Source: Rhodospirillales bacterium (lineage in GTDB: Bacteria > Pseudomonadota > Alphaproteobacteria > Micavibrionales > Micavibrionaceae). From it: a stretch of DNA of 64,000 bases. Position 1 is the stretch's first letter, and every line of letters starts with the position of its first letter. Made by a program: the position numbers and the translations under genes. The stretch is from positions 248,001-312,000 of the forward strand of contig JACKIU010000001.1 of the NCBI GenBank assembly GCA_020638295.1, written 5' to 3'. Shown here piece after piece: positions 19,307 through 27,675 of this stretch. The notes under the pieces are model-generated. The model made no database searches and was not told where the DNA came from. It saw only the letters and a list, made by a program, of their open reading frames with translations.

Positions 19307-19428
19307 GCATATCTATGTATTACCTTGGTGCTTATTTCACATGGTGTTGAGATCGTCTTTTTGTTATGATCCGCCTTGGTTGCGTCATTCTTAAATTCTT
19401 TCACCTCCTCATTTTTCGATCGCGCTTT

Positions 19429-20322
19429 ATGCAAGAAATGCTCAAATATGTCTTGATTGTTGATGATGATCCGACAATGCAATTGATCTTGCAAGGGATG
19501 GTCGAAAAAGCCGGTTATAAGGCTGTGATCGCCGAAAGCGGCGAAAAAGCCCTGCAGTTTTTAGAAGTCGGTCAGGGGAATATATCCGTGATCCTGCTTG
19601 ATTATAACATGCCGGATATGGACGGCATGGAGGTCGTTCAGGCTGTGAGAGAGCGCAAACAACTTGCGGACGTGCCGATTATTATGCAGTCGGGATCGAC
19701 GGATTTGAAGCAGATCCGCGAAGTGATTGAGGGTGGTGTTTATCACTATCTTAGTAAGCCGTTTCCGATTGAGGCTTTGCAGGTGGTGTTGAGTAGCGCG
19801 CTTGAGGAATCCAAAATTATAGATGTTTTGCATGATCGTGTGATGCAGGGATATGCGCCTGCCAATCTTATTCGCAGTGCCGCTTTTGTTATGAGGACGC
19901 GGGCCAATGCGCGAAGTCTTAGTATTTTGCTGGCCACGTTGTTTCCCAATCCTGCCCGTGTGTTTCCCGGCTTATTGGCCGTGATGATGAATGCCATCGA
20001 ACATGGGACATTAGAGATGGATTATGAGAAAAAGGCCGCGCTCATTAAAGCCGGAACATTAGAGCTGGAATTAGAACGGCTGGAAGGCCTTAAGAAAAAC
20101 AAGACAAAAGAGGTTGCGGTTCAATTTATCCATAAGGATAAACGTTTGTCTGTGCGAATTACTGATCCGGGGCGGGGTTTTGATTGGAAATCCTATGTTG
20201 CTTTCAGCATAGAGCGTGAGCGTTTTGTGAATGGTTACGGCCTGCTTAAGGCGCGGCAAAGCTTTGATGAGGTTAAGTATAATACCGCTGGTAATCAGGT
20301 GACCGTCAGCGTGTTTGAATAG
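19429..20322 (+). CDS. Receiver domain fused to an anti-sigma-kinase-like ATPase domain
   Basis: This is a protein of about 297 residues. The start at 19429 (MQEMLKYVLIVDDD) places the receiver at the very N-terminus; an ATG at 19366 would add 21 residues. The receiver (about 1-125) has VDDDPTMQ, the phospho-acceptor in ILLDYNMPDMDG, MQSGSTD and the Lys in YLSKPFPIEAL. The C-terminal half holds a degenerate GHKL ATPase of the RsbW/HATPase_c_2 type: N-box MMNAIEHGTLEMDY, ITDPGRGFDW, and GYGLLKARQSFDEV. Such proteins may control a sigma-factor partner-switch or act as phosphorylation-gated kinases. No STAS or PP2C partner is adjacent, so the output is unknown. Confidence 0.8.
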   Translation: MQEMLKYVLIVDDDPTMQLILQGMVEKAGYKAVIAESGEKALQFLEVGQGNISVILLDYNMPDMDGMEVVQAVRERKQLADVPIIMQSGSTDLKQIREVIEGGVYHYLSKPFPIEALQVVLSSALEESKIIDVLHDRVMQGYAPANLIRSAAFVMRTRANARSLSILLATLFPNPARVFPGLLAVMMNAIEHGTLEMDYEKKAALIKAGTLELELERLEGLKKNKTKEVAVQFIHKDKRLSVRITDPGRGFDWKSYVAFSIERERFVNGYGLLKARQSFDEVKYNTAGNQVTVSVFE

Positions 20323-20333
20323 GCGTTGTAGCG

Positions 20334-21068
20334 TTATTCTGTTTCTTCTTCTGCTTCCGACAGCTCTTCGATCAGGTCTTTTTGCACGGCTTTTGCTTCA
20401 ATGATTGCCGCTCGCAGCAAGGCCTCTTGTTCCTGTAACGCGATGTCATCAAACAGGATGCGTTCGTTTTCGGCATCGGCGTGCAGGATATCGGCATAGT
20501 CGTTGTAAAATTCCATCAGTTTGAGTTCGGCGCGCAACGCCTCCTGATCGGAGGCGAAAAATGCCATGAATTTTTCGGCATTTTCCTTGCGGACCGCGTT
20601 CCATATTTCGCGGACATGGGCTTGTCCGTCCTCATTAAGGTGTTCAATGAGGGGCTGAAGTTCTGTGCCGGCTTTTTCAAAGCGAGCCATAATGTCATCC
20701 ATCTGGAGTTGGAGCGACATCAGGGTGCTTTCAGCCATACTCGTATTTTCGGCGACGTATTCCGGGCTGGTCAGATTGGACGGTTTGCGCAATTCTTCCA
20801 TGACCTTGCGCGCCTGTTTGTATTCCTGAACTTCGGCGTAAATATCGCCAAGAAATGTATTGAGAAAATCTTCGAAACTTTGCAAAAGAGCCTTTTGTTC
20901 CTCGGCGTTGCGCTGGGCTTCTTCGGCGAGGCGAGCCTCTTCTTCGGCTTTGACTTGCTCAATTTCGGCCTGTTTCTGCTCGTGGTTCTGAAGCAGGATA
21001 TAGCCGCCGCCACTTAAAACGATCAACAAAGCGATGACTAGAAGGATGTTCCAGGATTGAATGCTCAC
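20334..21068 (-). CDS. Single-pass membrane coiled-coil protein, unknown function
   Basis: This 244-residue protein starts at a GTG that overlaps the stop of the upstream gene (GTGA). It has one N-terminal membrane helix (WNILLVIALLIVLSGGGYIL), then a long charged coiled coil (about 28-75: QKQAEIEQVKAEEEARLAEE and onward) and a mostly helical acidic region ending in LIEELSEAEEETE. No known family was recognised. It is translationally coupled to the nucleosidase-like gene, which may be chance co-transcription. The protein probably sits in the inner membrane with its helical part in the periplasm or cytoplasm; orientation cannot be settled. Confidence 0.7.
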   Translation of the reverse strand: MSIQSWNILLVIALLIVLSGGGYILLQNHEQKQAEIEQVKAEEEARLAEEAQRNAEEQKALLQSFEDFLNTFLGDIYAEVQEYKQARKVMEELRKPSNLTSPEYVAENTSMAESTLMSLQLQMDDIMARFEKAGTELQPLIEHLNEDGQAHVREIWNAVRKENAEKFMAFFASDQEALRAELKLMEFYNDYADILHADAENERILFDDIALQEQEALLRAAIIEAKAVQKDLIEELSEAEEETE

Positions 21069-21619
21069 AGATTTGCTCCTTTTAGTGCTTCACGTAGTTT
21101 CTCTGCCGTGACGTGCAGGGATTCATGCCAGTCCGTATGGGCGTCATCATTGGCACCATCTGAGACATATTTCAAGCAAGCGAAAGGAATTTTTTCGCGC
21201 TGGCAGATCAGGGCCAAAGCATAGGCCTCCATGTCAACAACGTCAAAGCCGGTGGCAGATTCGCTGGCGTCGAAATTATCCCCTGTGCCGCAAATGCCGC
21301 CGGGCAAGTGTGCAAAGCGGCGGCCGTGCTCGATTATGACGGGATCGTCGGAAAACGGTGTTTTAAACGGTTCAACGCCCAGAGCGGTCACATCCATGTC
21401 GCGTTGGATAAACTTGGTCGGGTTGACGATGGTGCCGCCATCGTATTTGCGGCTGCCGGCGGTGCCGAGATTAACGACCAGTTCCGGGCGGTTGCCGGCG
21501 ATGCGCCGCATCAGGTGATAAGCGGCGTTGACCTTGCCGATCCGGCAGTGCAAAACATCGTAATCGTCAAAGACATCCTGACTTTCCTCTTTCATGGCAA
21601 AAACAAGTAAAGGCTTCAT
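21065..21619 (-). CDS. MTA/SAH nucleosidase-like (nucleoside phosphorylase superfamily)
   Basis: At 184 residues this is shorter than the roughly 230 of Pfs/MtnN, but the key positions of that fold are present: the acid/base Glu in FAMKEESQD (about 11), LVVNLGTAGS, the ribose-binding Met-Glu in VVDMEAYAL (about 131) and the catalytic Asp in YVSDGANDD (about 152). It should cleave the N-glycosidic bond of 5'-methylthioadenosine, S-adenosylhomocysteine or a related nucleoside. The missing length is in loops before the C-terminal half. Substrate is unproven. The following GTG-started membrane protein overlaps it by 4 bp. About 190 bp upstream carry no gene that I can support. Confidence 0.8.
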   Translation of the reverse strand: MKPLLVFAMKEESQDVFDDYDVLHCRIGKVNAAYHLMRRIAGNRPELVVNLGTAGSRKYDGGTIVNPTKFIQRDMDVTALGVEPFKTPFSDDPVIIEHGRRFAHLPGGICGTGDNFDASESATGFDVVDMEAYALALICQREKIPFACLKYVSDGANDDAHTDWHESLHVTAEKLREALKGANL

Positions 21620-21805
21620 GGTTCATGATGATTAGCATGAAGCAGGGCAATCTTAAAGGGCCAAAAACCAACAGGCGGTCATTCAAACCGGCACTGACAT
21701 ATCGACGAAACCCGCTTCATCGACGGTGATGTGAAAGGCACTTGATTTTTTACGCCTTTAAGCGTGTACAATATGCCCTGCGATTCAGCATAAAGGCTTT
21801 CGAAC

Positions 21806-22549
21806 ATGCTCAAAGACCATCATCACGATCCTGAAGAAATCAAAGCCCGCCTCAGCGCCGGGCCGGATTCATTCTACCTGAAGGAATGGGTGTATGGCGG
21901 GATCGACGGGGTTGTTACGACCTTTGCGGTTGTCGCCGGGGTCGTCGGTGCCAGTCTGTCCCCGGCCATTGTTTTGGTTTTGGGGCTGGCGAATTTGCTC
22001 GCCGACGGTTTTTCGATGGCGGCCAGCGCTTATAGCGCGATGAAGGCCGAGGACGATAATTACAAGCGTCTGCATGCACGCGAGGTTCGTCATATTCGCG
22101 AACATCACGCCGGAGAGATCGAAGAAACCCGTCAGATATTGGGAGCCAAAGGCTTTAGCGGTGATGAACTGGACAGCATGGTGGAGGCCATCTCCAAAGA
22201 TCGCGATATCTGGATCGAATTCATGTTACAGGAAGAATACGGTGTATCGCGCCCGGCGAATTCAGCGACAAAAGCAGGGCTGCAAACTTTTGTTGCATTT
22301 TTTATCTGCGGCACCATGCCCTTGATCCCCTTTCTGTTGCCTGTGACGCTTCTCGCTCAGCCGTACCAGCCATGGGTGGCTCTGATTTTGTCGGCCTGCA
22401 CGTTCTTTGCGATCGGCTCGCTGAAGAGTCTGTGGTCTGTCAAATCGCTTATGCGTGAGGGGCTCGAAACGCTTTTCATTGGTCTGCTCGCCGCGGGGAT
22501 GGCCTTTGCCGTCGGTTATGCCCTGCAAAGCTGGGCGCAAGGCGGATAA
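21806..22549 (+). CDS. VIT1/CCC1-family metal transporter
   Basis: This 247-residue inner-membrane protein has five predicted helices in the VIT1/CCC1 pattern. The N-terminal helix YGGIDGVVTTFAVVAGVVGA carries the family Asp. The second (LVLGLANLLADGFSMAASAY) carries the conserved DGxxMA motif, and a cytoplasmic acidic helical domain (EVRHIREHHAGEIEETRQIL, with Glu/His residues used for metal capture in this family) separates them from the C-terminal helices. The His-rich start (MLKDHHHDPEE) may also bind metal. It probably moves Fe2+ or Mn2+ out of the cytoplasm. The gene is on its own transcript or with the glucokinase 48 bp downstream. Confidence 0.9.
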   Translation: MLKDHHHDPEEIKARLSAGPDSFYLKEWVYGGIDGVVTTFAVVAGVVGASLSPAIVLVLGLANLLADGFSMAASAYSAMKAEDDNYKRLHAREVRHIREHHAGEIEETRQILGAKGFSGDELDSMVEAISKDRDIWIEFMLQEEYGVSRPANSATKAGLQTFVAFFICGTMPLIPFLLPVTLLAQPYQPWVALILSACTFFAIGSLKSLWSVKSLMREGLETLFIGLLAAGMAFAVGYALQSWAQGG

Positions 22550-22597
22550 GACAAATCAGTTATTTTCAAACCTGACCGCATGCGGCATGATAGCGCG

Positions 22598-23542
22598 ATG
22601 AGCAAACTTCTCGCAGATATCGGCGGCACCCATGCGCGTTTTGCCTTGAGCGGGGCCAGCGGCCCGGAGGCCATCGTCAAATACAAGGCGGCGGATTTTG
22701 AAAATCTGCACGATGCGCTGGTCGCCTATTGCGCCGAACAGGGACGGGGGGCCAGCGGGGCGCTGCGGCTGGCCGTGGCGGGCTCGCCTGAAGAAGGCGG
22801 GCTGTGGCGGTTTGTGAATTGCAATACATGGGTCATTGATCCGCAAGAGCTGGAAAGCCACGGCTGGCAGGTTGAATGCATCTTGAATGATTTTGAGGCG
22901 GCGGCGTGGTCTTTGTTAAATTTACAGGCCGAGGATGTGCAGACCGTAAGAGGCGGACACTCCCAGAGCCCCTCGAAATGTATTCTCGGTCCCGGTACCG
23001 GGCTGGGTCTGGCTTATGTGCATCAGGGTGAAAAGCCGTTTATCCAACCGACGCATGGCGGGCATTTGCCAGTCGCTTGTCTGAGCGATGAGCAAGCTCT
23101 GGTCGTTCAAACCGTTCAACGCCTCAAAGGCAATGACACCATCCCCGTCTATGAAAATCTCGTCAGCGGGCCGGGGTTGTATGCCATTTACCGCGCGCTG
23201 TGCCTGATTGGCGGGGTTGAAACGGCAGCACACAATCCTGAGGAGATGATGGCGCATTTGGAGGATGCGAAAGTGCGGACCGCGCTCCGCCTGTTTCATG
23301 AATTTCTCGGCCTGTTTGCCGCCAGCGCGGTCATCGCCGGGCATGCCTATGGCGGATTGTATCTGACCGGCGGGGTGATTGAGCGGCTCAAAGAGGCCGG
23401 GCGGTTCGACGCCGGGCGATTCATCCGCTGGTTTGAACTACACGGTGTTGCCCCGGTGACGCATGACCTCAAAGCCATGCCGATCACGCACATCACCTAC
23501 CCTTATCCGGCGCTGAAAGGCTTGATGTATGAGCGCGCCTAA
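22598..23542 (+). CDS. glk: Glucokinase
   Basis: This is a 314-residue bacterial glucokinase (ATP-dependent phosphorylation of glucose). The start chosen (MSKLLADIGGTHARFALSGA) puts the phosphate-1 motif at the N-terminus; an ATG at 22580 adds six residues. The sugar-binding segment reads NDFEAAAWSL near 98, LGPGTGLGLAYV is the phosphate-2 motif, THGGHLPVA holds the Zn-independent His/Gly block, and GLYLTGGVIER is the adenosine motif. It overlaps the next gene by 14 bp, so the two are co-translated. Family confidence is high; the true substrate could be another hexose. Confidence 0.93.
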   Translation: MSKLLADIGGTHARFALSGASGPEAIVKYKAADFENLHDALVAYCAEQGRGASGALRLAVAGSPEEGGLWRFVNCNTWVIDPQELESHGWQVECILNDFEAAAWSLLNLQAEDVQTVRGGHSQSPSKCILGPGTGLGLAYVHQGEKPFIQPTHGGHLPVACLSDEQALVVQTVQRLKGNDTIPVYENLVSGPGLYAIYRALCLIGGVETAAHNPEEMMAHLEDAKVRTALRLFHEFLGLFAASAVIAGHAYGGLYLTGGVIERLKEAGRFDAGRFIRWFELHGVAPVTHDLKAMPITHITYPYPALKGLMYERA

Positions 23543-24254
23543 GGCTTATCTGACCATTGACGACAGCCCCTCGCCCGATACGGAAAGGCTGGTTGATTTT
23601 TTGGTCCAGCGTGATATTCCGGCGATTTTGTTTGTCCGCGGAGCCTTGCTTGAGCAAAATCCGCGCGCGATCGAATATGCCATTCGCGGCGGCCTGCGGA
23701 TCGGCAATCATTCCTATGCGCATAAACCAGCGGGTGAGATGGAGCCGCAAGAGTGGGCGGACGATCTGGAGCTGTGCGATCATTTGATTGAGGCGGCTTA
23801 CCGGCGCTGTGACATTGAGCGCCCTGCGAAATATTACCGTTTTCCCTATATCGACCGGGGGGATGGAAAGAAGATTGAACAGATCGATGCGGCGAGCGTG
23901 GTGGAAAACAATAAAACCGGCATCCTGCAACGCTATCTGCATGATCAGGCCTTTACCCAGCCGTTTGAGAATATGGGGCCGGACTATCCCGGCGCGGCGC
24001 AGGATTGCCTGTATACGTACACGGCGCGGGATTGGATGCTCAATGATATCCATCGCGGGAAACAGCCAATCAAAACCCGTGAAGAGCTGATTGCGCGGGC
24101 GCGGGAGGATGTGGGGTTGCAAAGCGCCGCGCATCCGCATGTTTTGCTATTACATGACCAGCCGGGGATTTTCGAGGATGTATGCGCGCTGATCGATTAT
24201 TTTTGCGAAAGCGGGTTCGAATTTCTTGATTTCGACTATAGTAATTTAAAATAA
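23529..24254 (+). CDS. Polysaccharide deacetylase-family protein; end altered by an IS
   Basis: The 241-codon frame has the NodB-homology fold: AYLTIDDSPSPDTERLV (catalytic and metal Asp pair), then GNHSYAH with the two metal His (about 71-75), RFPYIDRG, and a C-terminal LLHDQPG motif. Members remove acetyl or similar groups from glycans. No signal peptide is visible, so it may act in the cytoplasm. The last codons (YSNLK and stop) are read from the left end of the IS630-type element. Removing the IS and one TA would give GAC-TAG directly, so the original protein probably ended at FDFD and the IS only added five residues. It overlaps glk by 14 bp. Confidence 0.82.
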   Translation: MSAPKAYLTIDDSPSPDTERLVDFLVQRDIPAILFVRGALLEQNPRAIEYAIRGGLRIGNHSYAHKPAGEMEPQEWADDLELCDHLIEAAYRRCDIERPAKYYRFPYIDRGDGKKIEQIDAASVVENNKTGILQRYLHDQAFTQPFENMGPDYPGAAQDCLYTYTARDWMLNDIHRGKQPIKTREELIARAREDVGLQSAAHPHVLLLHDQPGIFEDVCALIDYFCESGFEFLDFDYSNLK

Positions 24255-25131
24255 TATTTACACATGTTATATTTTGGTATGACATGTTCGATTGATATAC
24301 GAGAGCGGGTCGTGGATTTTGTTCTCTCGGGCGGCAGCAAAGCGGAAGCGGCGCGCCGTTATAACGTATCGCGCAAGAGTGTTTATAACTGGTTGTTGCG
24401 CGGTGACCTTTCTCCTAAGAAACATGGTTTGCGGCGTCGCAAATTGGACAAGGAAGAGCTTCGCCGTCATGTGCGGCAACATCCGGATATGCTATTACGC
24501 GAACGCGCTGAGATTTTTGGCATCAGCGTTCCCGGCCTGTCGATAGCGCTTAAGACGATGAAAATCGTTAAAAAAAAACAACGACGATATTTGGAACGAA
24601 ACAATATGAAAAGAGCGGCATATCTGTGCCGCCTGCGCAAACTGCTCTGCGCGTATGGCTCCGACAACATTATTTACTTTGATGAGAGCGGGTTTGAGGA
24701 GGATGTTCGGCGCGATGCAGGCTGGGCAGAGCGCGGGATAAAAATTTACGGCGATGTGCGGGGCGGGAAGAATACGCGCACGAATCTCATCATGGCGCAA
24801 CGGCGAAAAAAGCAAACAATGGCTTGCGCCGATCTTGTTCGAAGGTTCGTGCGAAGGCACAACCGTCTTGTGGTGGATCAGGGAGCATTTGTTGAGAACC
24901 CTGACAAAGCCCAGTGTCATCGTCATGGACAACGCGCCCTTTCACCCCAAAGCAAAAATCAAAGCCATGCTCGAAGAAAAAGGGCACAAACTCTTATGCC
25001 TCCCCAAATATTCTCCCGACCTCAACCCCATCGAAAATACATTCGGAGCCATCAAAACAAACTGGAAAAATGCCGAGCAAAAAACAACCCTTGATGCTCT
25101 TGTTACGTGTAAATGTTAATTTAAATGACTA
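24239..25131 (+). mobile_element. IS630-family insertion sequence, about 893 bp
   Basis: The two ends form an imperfect inverted repeat of about 30 bp: left tatagtaatttaaaataata and onward, right inverted as tatagtcatttaaattaaca and onward, both running into a tttacac motif. TA dinucleotides flank both sides (24237-24238 and 25132-25133), as expected for the TA target duplication of IS630/Tc1 elements. It holds one transposase gene interrupted by a frame change. It sits between the deacetylase gene and an IS481-like remnant, and its left end supplies the current deacetylase stop. Confidence 0.88.
24264..25119 (+). pseudogene. IS630-family transposase split by a frame change
   Basis: The first part (from 24264) has an N-terminal helix-turn-helix (GGSKAEAARRYNVSRKSVYN) and the first catalytic Asp (NIIYFDESGFEE). 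The second part, in the frame one base ahead and ending at 25119, has KQWLAPILFEGSCEG, the second Asp (SVIVMDNAPFHPKAKI) and the catalytic Glu (KYSPDLNPIENTFGA). The join lies near a run of six A at about 24806-24811. The shift needed is +1 (or -2). Programmed frameshifting occurs in some IS630 members, so the gene might still be expressed, but a +1 change at an A-run also looks like ordinary damage. All three DDE residues are present. Confidence 0.8.
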
Positions 25132-25700
25132 TAGCTGTTTAGTCCCACGTTGTGGAGGAGAGGATTGACGTTAAACCGTTCGGGTTTTTTTGTCCATATT
25201 TTGCAAACATATTCGTAGGGTGTGAGGCCTTTGAGGGTTTTGAGCCTTCGGGCGAAGTTATACGCCATCATAGAGGCATGCCGCTGTTCTTTAAGCTCTT
25301 CATGCGATCCGTAATGGTAGCGTTTCACGGCGGCGTCCTTGATGGTCCGGTTCATGCGTTCCACCTGTCCGTTGGTCCAGAGATGTTTGACTTTGGCAAG
25401 CCGGTGTTCGGCGCCATTTTCCGCGCAGACACGATCAAAGATATGGACAAAGGTGTGTTTGTCGCATTTGCGATTGGTGAACCGGATCCCGTTATCGGTC
25501 AGGATATGCGTGAGTTTGTATGGCACGGCAGCGATCAGATTGCGCAGGAACCGGGCTGCAATCATCTTTGTCTGGCGTTCGTGCAACTCCACATACGCAA
25601 ACTTCGACGTACGGTCGATGGCCACAAACAGGTAACGCTTGCCTTCTTCCGTGCAATATCTGTCCCATAATGCCTCCTTGGCCGGAATCTCCTTATACAT
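25116..25700 (-). pseudogene. N-truncated IS481-like transposase
   Basis: This 194-codon frame covers only the integrase core of a DDE transposase: YLFVAIDRTSKFAYVEL, HILTDNGIRFTN (second catalytic Asp) and NGQVERMNRTIKDAA (catalytic Glu), then LKGLTPYEYV. The N-terminal helix-turn-helix region and the first catalytic Asp of the usual 300-350-residue protein are missing because the terminal repeat lies directly upstream of the start. The last residues (about SYSHLN) and the stop codon are read outside the element, in the IS630 end. It is therefore expected to be inactive. Confidence 0.8.
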
Positions 25701-25727
25701 GATTCCTCCACAACGTGGGACTAAACA
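25136..25727 (-). mobile_element. IS481-like deletion derivative with intact inverted repeats
   Basis: A 592-bp unit is bounded by a perfect 24-bp inverted repeat (tgtttagtcccacgttgtgg followed by agga). The inside is nearly filled by the C-terminal part of an IS481/IS3-like transposase on the reverse strand. The terminal repeats make it a non-autonomous element that a full-length copy elsewhere could still move. It abuts the IS630-type element, with 2 bp (GC) between the IS630 TA duplication and its left end. No target duplication could be recognised. The repeat is only 17 bp from the cheZ stop codon. Confidence 0.8.
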
Positions 25728-25744
25728 CCTAGGGTTAAAGGTCC

Positions 25745-26344
25745 TTAAAAATCTTCGAGGAGTTTGTCGATATCATCCTGCGTGATGGCTTTATCCGGCA
25801 TTTGCGGACCGTTGAGAAGACGCTCTTCAATTGTTTTGCCGTCATCTTCATCACCAGATTCACCTTCTTCAATTGGAAGTCTTTCGCCGAGGACCTCAAC
25901 AAGTTTTCCAACTTTCTCTTCGATAGTTTTGAGGGTGCTGACCACTTTGGTGATGCGCTGGCCGGTAATATCCTGGAACGAGCAGGCTTCATAGATTTTG
26001 ATGACCTCGTTATTGATGGCATCGCATGCGTCTTCGCTGGCTTCAGAGGCGCGCTCCTGAATAATCTCGCAGCAATCCATAATCGTTCCCGTCGCTTCTG
26101 CCGTCGCTTCGACCACAGCGTCGAGTTCATCCGTTGCTGTTGGGATATGCTTATCCTTAATATCGGTCGGGCGCGTCAAACCAATATCGGCGCGGGCTTC
26201 TTCAATGACACGCTGAAGGGCTTTCAACTCTTTAAAAATGCCTGTCGTTGTTGCATCTCCGCCAACATTTTCAATCTTGGAGACAACGGAATTGATGATT
26301 TGGACGACCTGTTCGCGGCCATAGGACTGTTGGGGGCTTGACAT
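25745..26344 (-). CDS. cheZ: CheZ-type phosphatase of CheY-P
   Basis: This 199-residue, mostly helical protein has the CheZ signature YEACSFQDITGQRITKVVST (about 122-141), whose Gln (QDITGQ) inserts into the active site of CheY-P to speed dephosphorylation. The acidic linker (EEGESGDEDDGK) is followed by the C-terminal tether KAITQDDIDKLLEDF, which should bind CheY. It lies 26 bp downstream of cheY on the same strand, so the pair forms one unit that ends excitatory signalling to the motor. The downstream end is only 17 bp from an IS remnant but the gene is intact. Confidence 0.9.
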   Translation of the reverse strand: MSSPQQSYGREQVVQIINSVVSKIENVGGDATTTGIFKELKALQRVIEEARADIGLTRPTDIKDKHIPTATDELDAVVEATAEATGTIMDCCEIIQERASEASEDACDAINNEVIKIYEACSFQDITGQRITKVVSTLKTIEEKVGKLVEVLGERLPIEEGESGDEDDGKTIEERLLNGPQMPDKAITQDDIDKLLEDF

Positions 26345-26370
26345 GTTTTTTACTCTCTCTATTTCCAGCT

Positions 26371-26763
26371 CTAGTGAAATTCGCCTAGGACAGCCTGCAT
26401 CTTGGTTTTCAAGGTTTCGGCGTTAAACGGCTTTACAATGTAGTTGTTGACGCCGGCCTGTTTGGCCATGACAACGTTTTCGGTTTTGCTTTCTGCGGTC
26501 ACCATGATGAATGGCGTGTTTTTGTATGGTGCGTCAGAACCGCGCACCGCCTTGAGGAAATCCAGACCGGTCATCGGTTCCATATTCCAGTCGGAAATGA
26601 TCAGACCGTAATTCTTTTTCTGGACCATATCAAACGCCATCGAACCGTCGGTTGCTTCGTCAACATTGCTAAACCCCAGCTGCTTGAGCAGGTTTTTTAC
26701 GATGCGAAGCATGGTGTTGTAATCATCGACGATCAGGACGTTCATGTTTTTATCGACAGTCAA
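26371..26763 (-). CDS. cheY: Chemotaxis response regulator CheY
   Basis: This is a 130-residue receiver-only protein. I place the start at the TTG at 26763 because a GGAGAAG site lies 4 bp upstream and the product then begins MTVDKNMNVLIVDDYNTMLR, as in alphaproteobacterial CheY. Longer open codons upstream have no ribosome site. The phospho-acceptor is in LIISDWNMEPMTG (about 59), Thr in MVTAESKTE and Lys in YIVKPFNAETL. It binds the FliM N-terminus to change rotation and is reset by CheZ, encoded next. Downstream of the start are two direct copies of a tagtggtcgct motif (about 26777-26801) of unknown meaning. Confidence 0.93.
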   Translation of the reverse strand: MTVDKNMNVLIVDDYNTMLRIVKNLLKQLGFSNVDEATDGSMAFDMVQKKNYGLIISDWNMEPMTGLDFLKAVRGSDAPYKNTPFIMVTAESKTENVVMAKQAGVNNYIVKPFNAETLKTKMQAVLGEFH

Positions 26764-26932
26764 TTTACTTCTCCTTAGTGGTCGCTTTAGTGGTCGCTGG
26801 CGGAATCGCGCCTTCAGTTCTAAACGAACATTATGCACTTAAAAATGTTAACAGTTTGTAAGTGTAGTGAAAAACGCAGAGAATCCTAGGTAATAGATTA
26901 TACGAATACGGCTGAATGTGAAGAGTGCATTG

Positions 26933-27670
26933 TTAATTGCCCATAGGTAAGGTGGGAAGTTGCTTTTCCTCGGCCAGCATGATGGTAATGGTTCGGGCCC
27001 GTTCCGGGTTCATATTCGCCAAAATCGGAGATAGACGCCGTTCCGACATGCGTGACATGACCGTGACCAGGATATCCAGATCCAGCGTATCGAAGATACG
27101 CGCGGCTTCCTTGGGCTTCATACCTTCGTATATTTTGACCAGACTGGCGATACGGCCCATCTCTTCTTCCGATTGTTTTTGCAGGAGGCCTTCAATTTCC
27201 TCGCGCAGGGTGGAAAGTTCCTGATATTTGCGATCAAGCTCCTGTTCGGCGGCCTGAAAGAGGGCCTCGCGGGTTTGCAGTTCGCGTTCGCGGGCTTCGA
27301 GCTTTTTGCGGCGCTCGACCATATCTTCGAAGACTTCGCGGGTGATAGGCGAGTATTCCAGATCATCATAGCCAGAATCACGCCATGGAGTTTCTTCGCC
27401 CGTTTCATCGGCGGCATGCTCGCCGTTCATTTCCTTTGGCCCATCCCCATGTTCATCGCCAGCCTTATCAGCATGTTCAGGCGCTTCCAGCGCCGCTGAA
27501 TCCGGCATGTTTTCCTCGTCCGCATGAGCGGCCGGGGCGCTTTCGGCCAGCGCAGAGCCACTCAAAGACTTTACACCGCCGGCAAACTCTACAAGCCGCA
27601 CAGAAAAGGCCAGCATGGCGACGATGATGAGCACCGGTAAGAGGCGGAATTTCGGCGTGGTCTGTTGCAT
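26933..27670 (-). CDS. MotE-like flagellar protein (MgtE_N-type C-terminus)
   Basis: This 245-residue protein has one N-terminal membrane helix (LLPVLIIVAMLAFSVRLVEF), an Ala/Asp/Glu-rich linker with His (HADEENMPDSA, DEHGDGPKEMNGEHAADE), a coiled coil (about 115-175: RKKLEARERELQTREALF) and a C-terminal MgtE_N-like helical domain (YEGMKPKEAARIFDTLDLDI, ILANMNPERARTITIMLAEE). This order matches MotE, the periplasmic chaperone of MotC described in rhizobia, and similar proteins are frequent in alphaproteobacterial flagellar loci. MotC was not found in this window, so the symbol is not assigned. It lies in a reverse operon with the DUF6468-like protein, fliM and fliL. Confidence 0.8.
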   Translation of the reverse strand: MQQTTPKFRLLPVLIIVAMLAFSVRLVEFAGGVKSLSGSALAESAPAAHADEENMPDSAALEAPEHADKAGDEHGDGPKEMNGEHAADETGEETPWRDSGYDDLEYSPITREVFEDMVERRKKLEARERELQTREALFQAAEQELDRKYQELSTLREEIEGLLQKQSEEEMGRIASLVKIYEGMKPKEAARIFDTLDLDILVTVMSRMSERRLSPILANMNPERARTITIMLAEEKQLPTLPMGN

Positions 27671-27675
27671 AAAGC

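Noticed and set aside
24754..25119. Separate second gene within the IS630 element
   Set aside because: It is the continuation of the transposase after the frame change, not an independent gene.
26775..26805. Two copies of tagtggtcgct upstream of cheY
   Set aside because: Only two copies of 11 bp, no inverted symmetry, probably a chance duplication.
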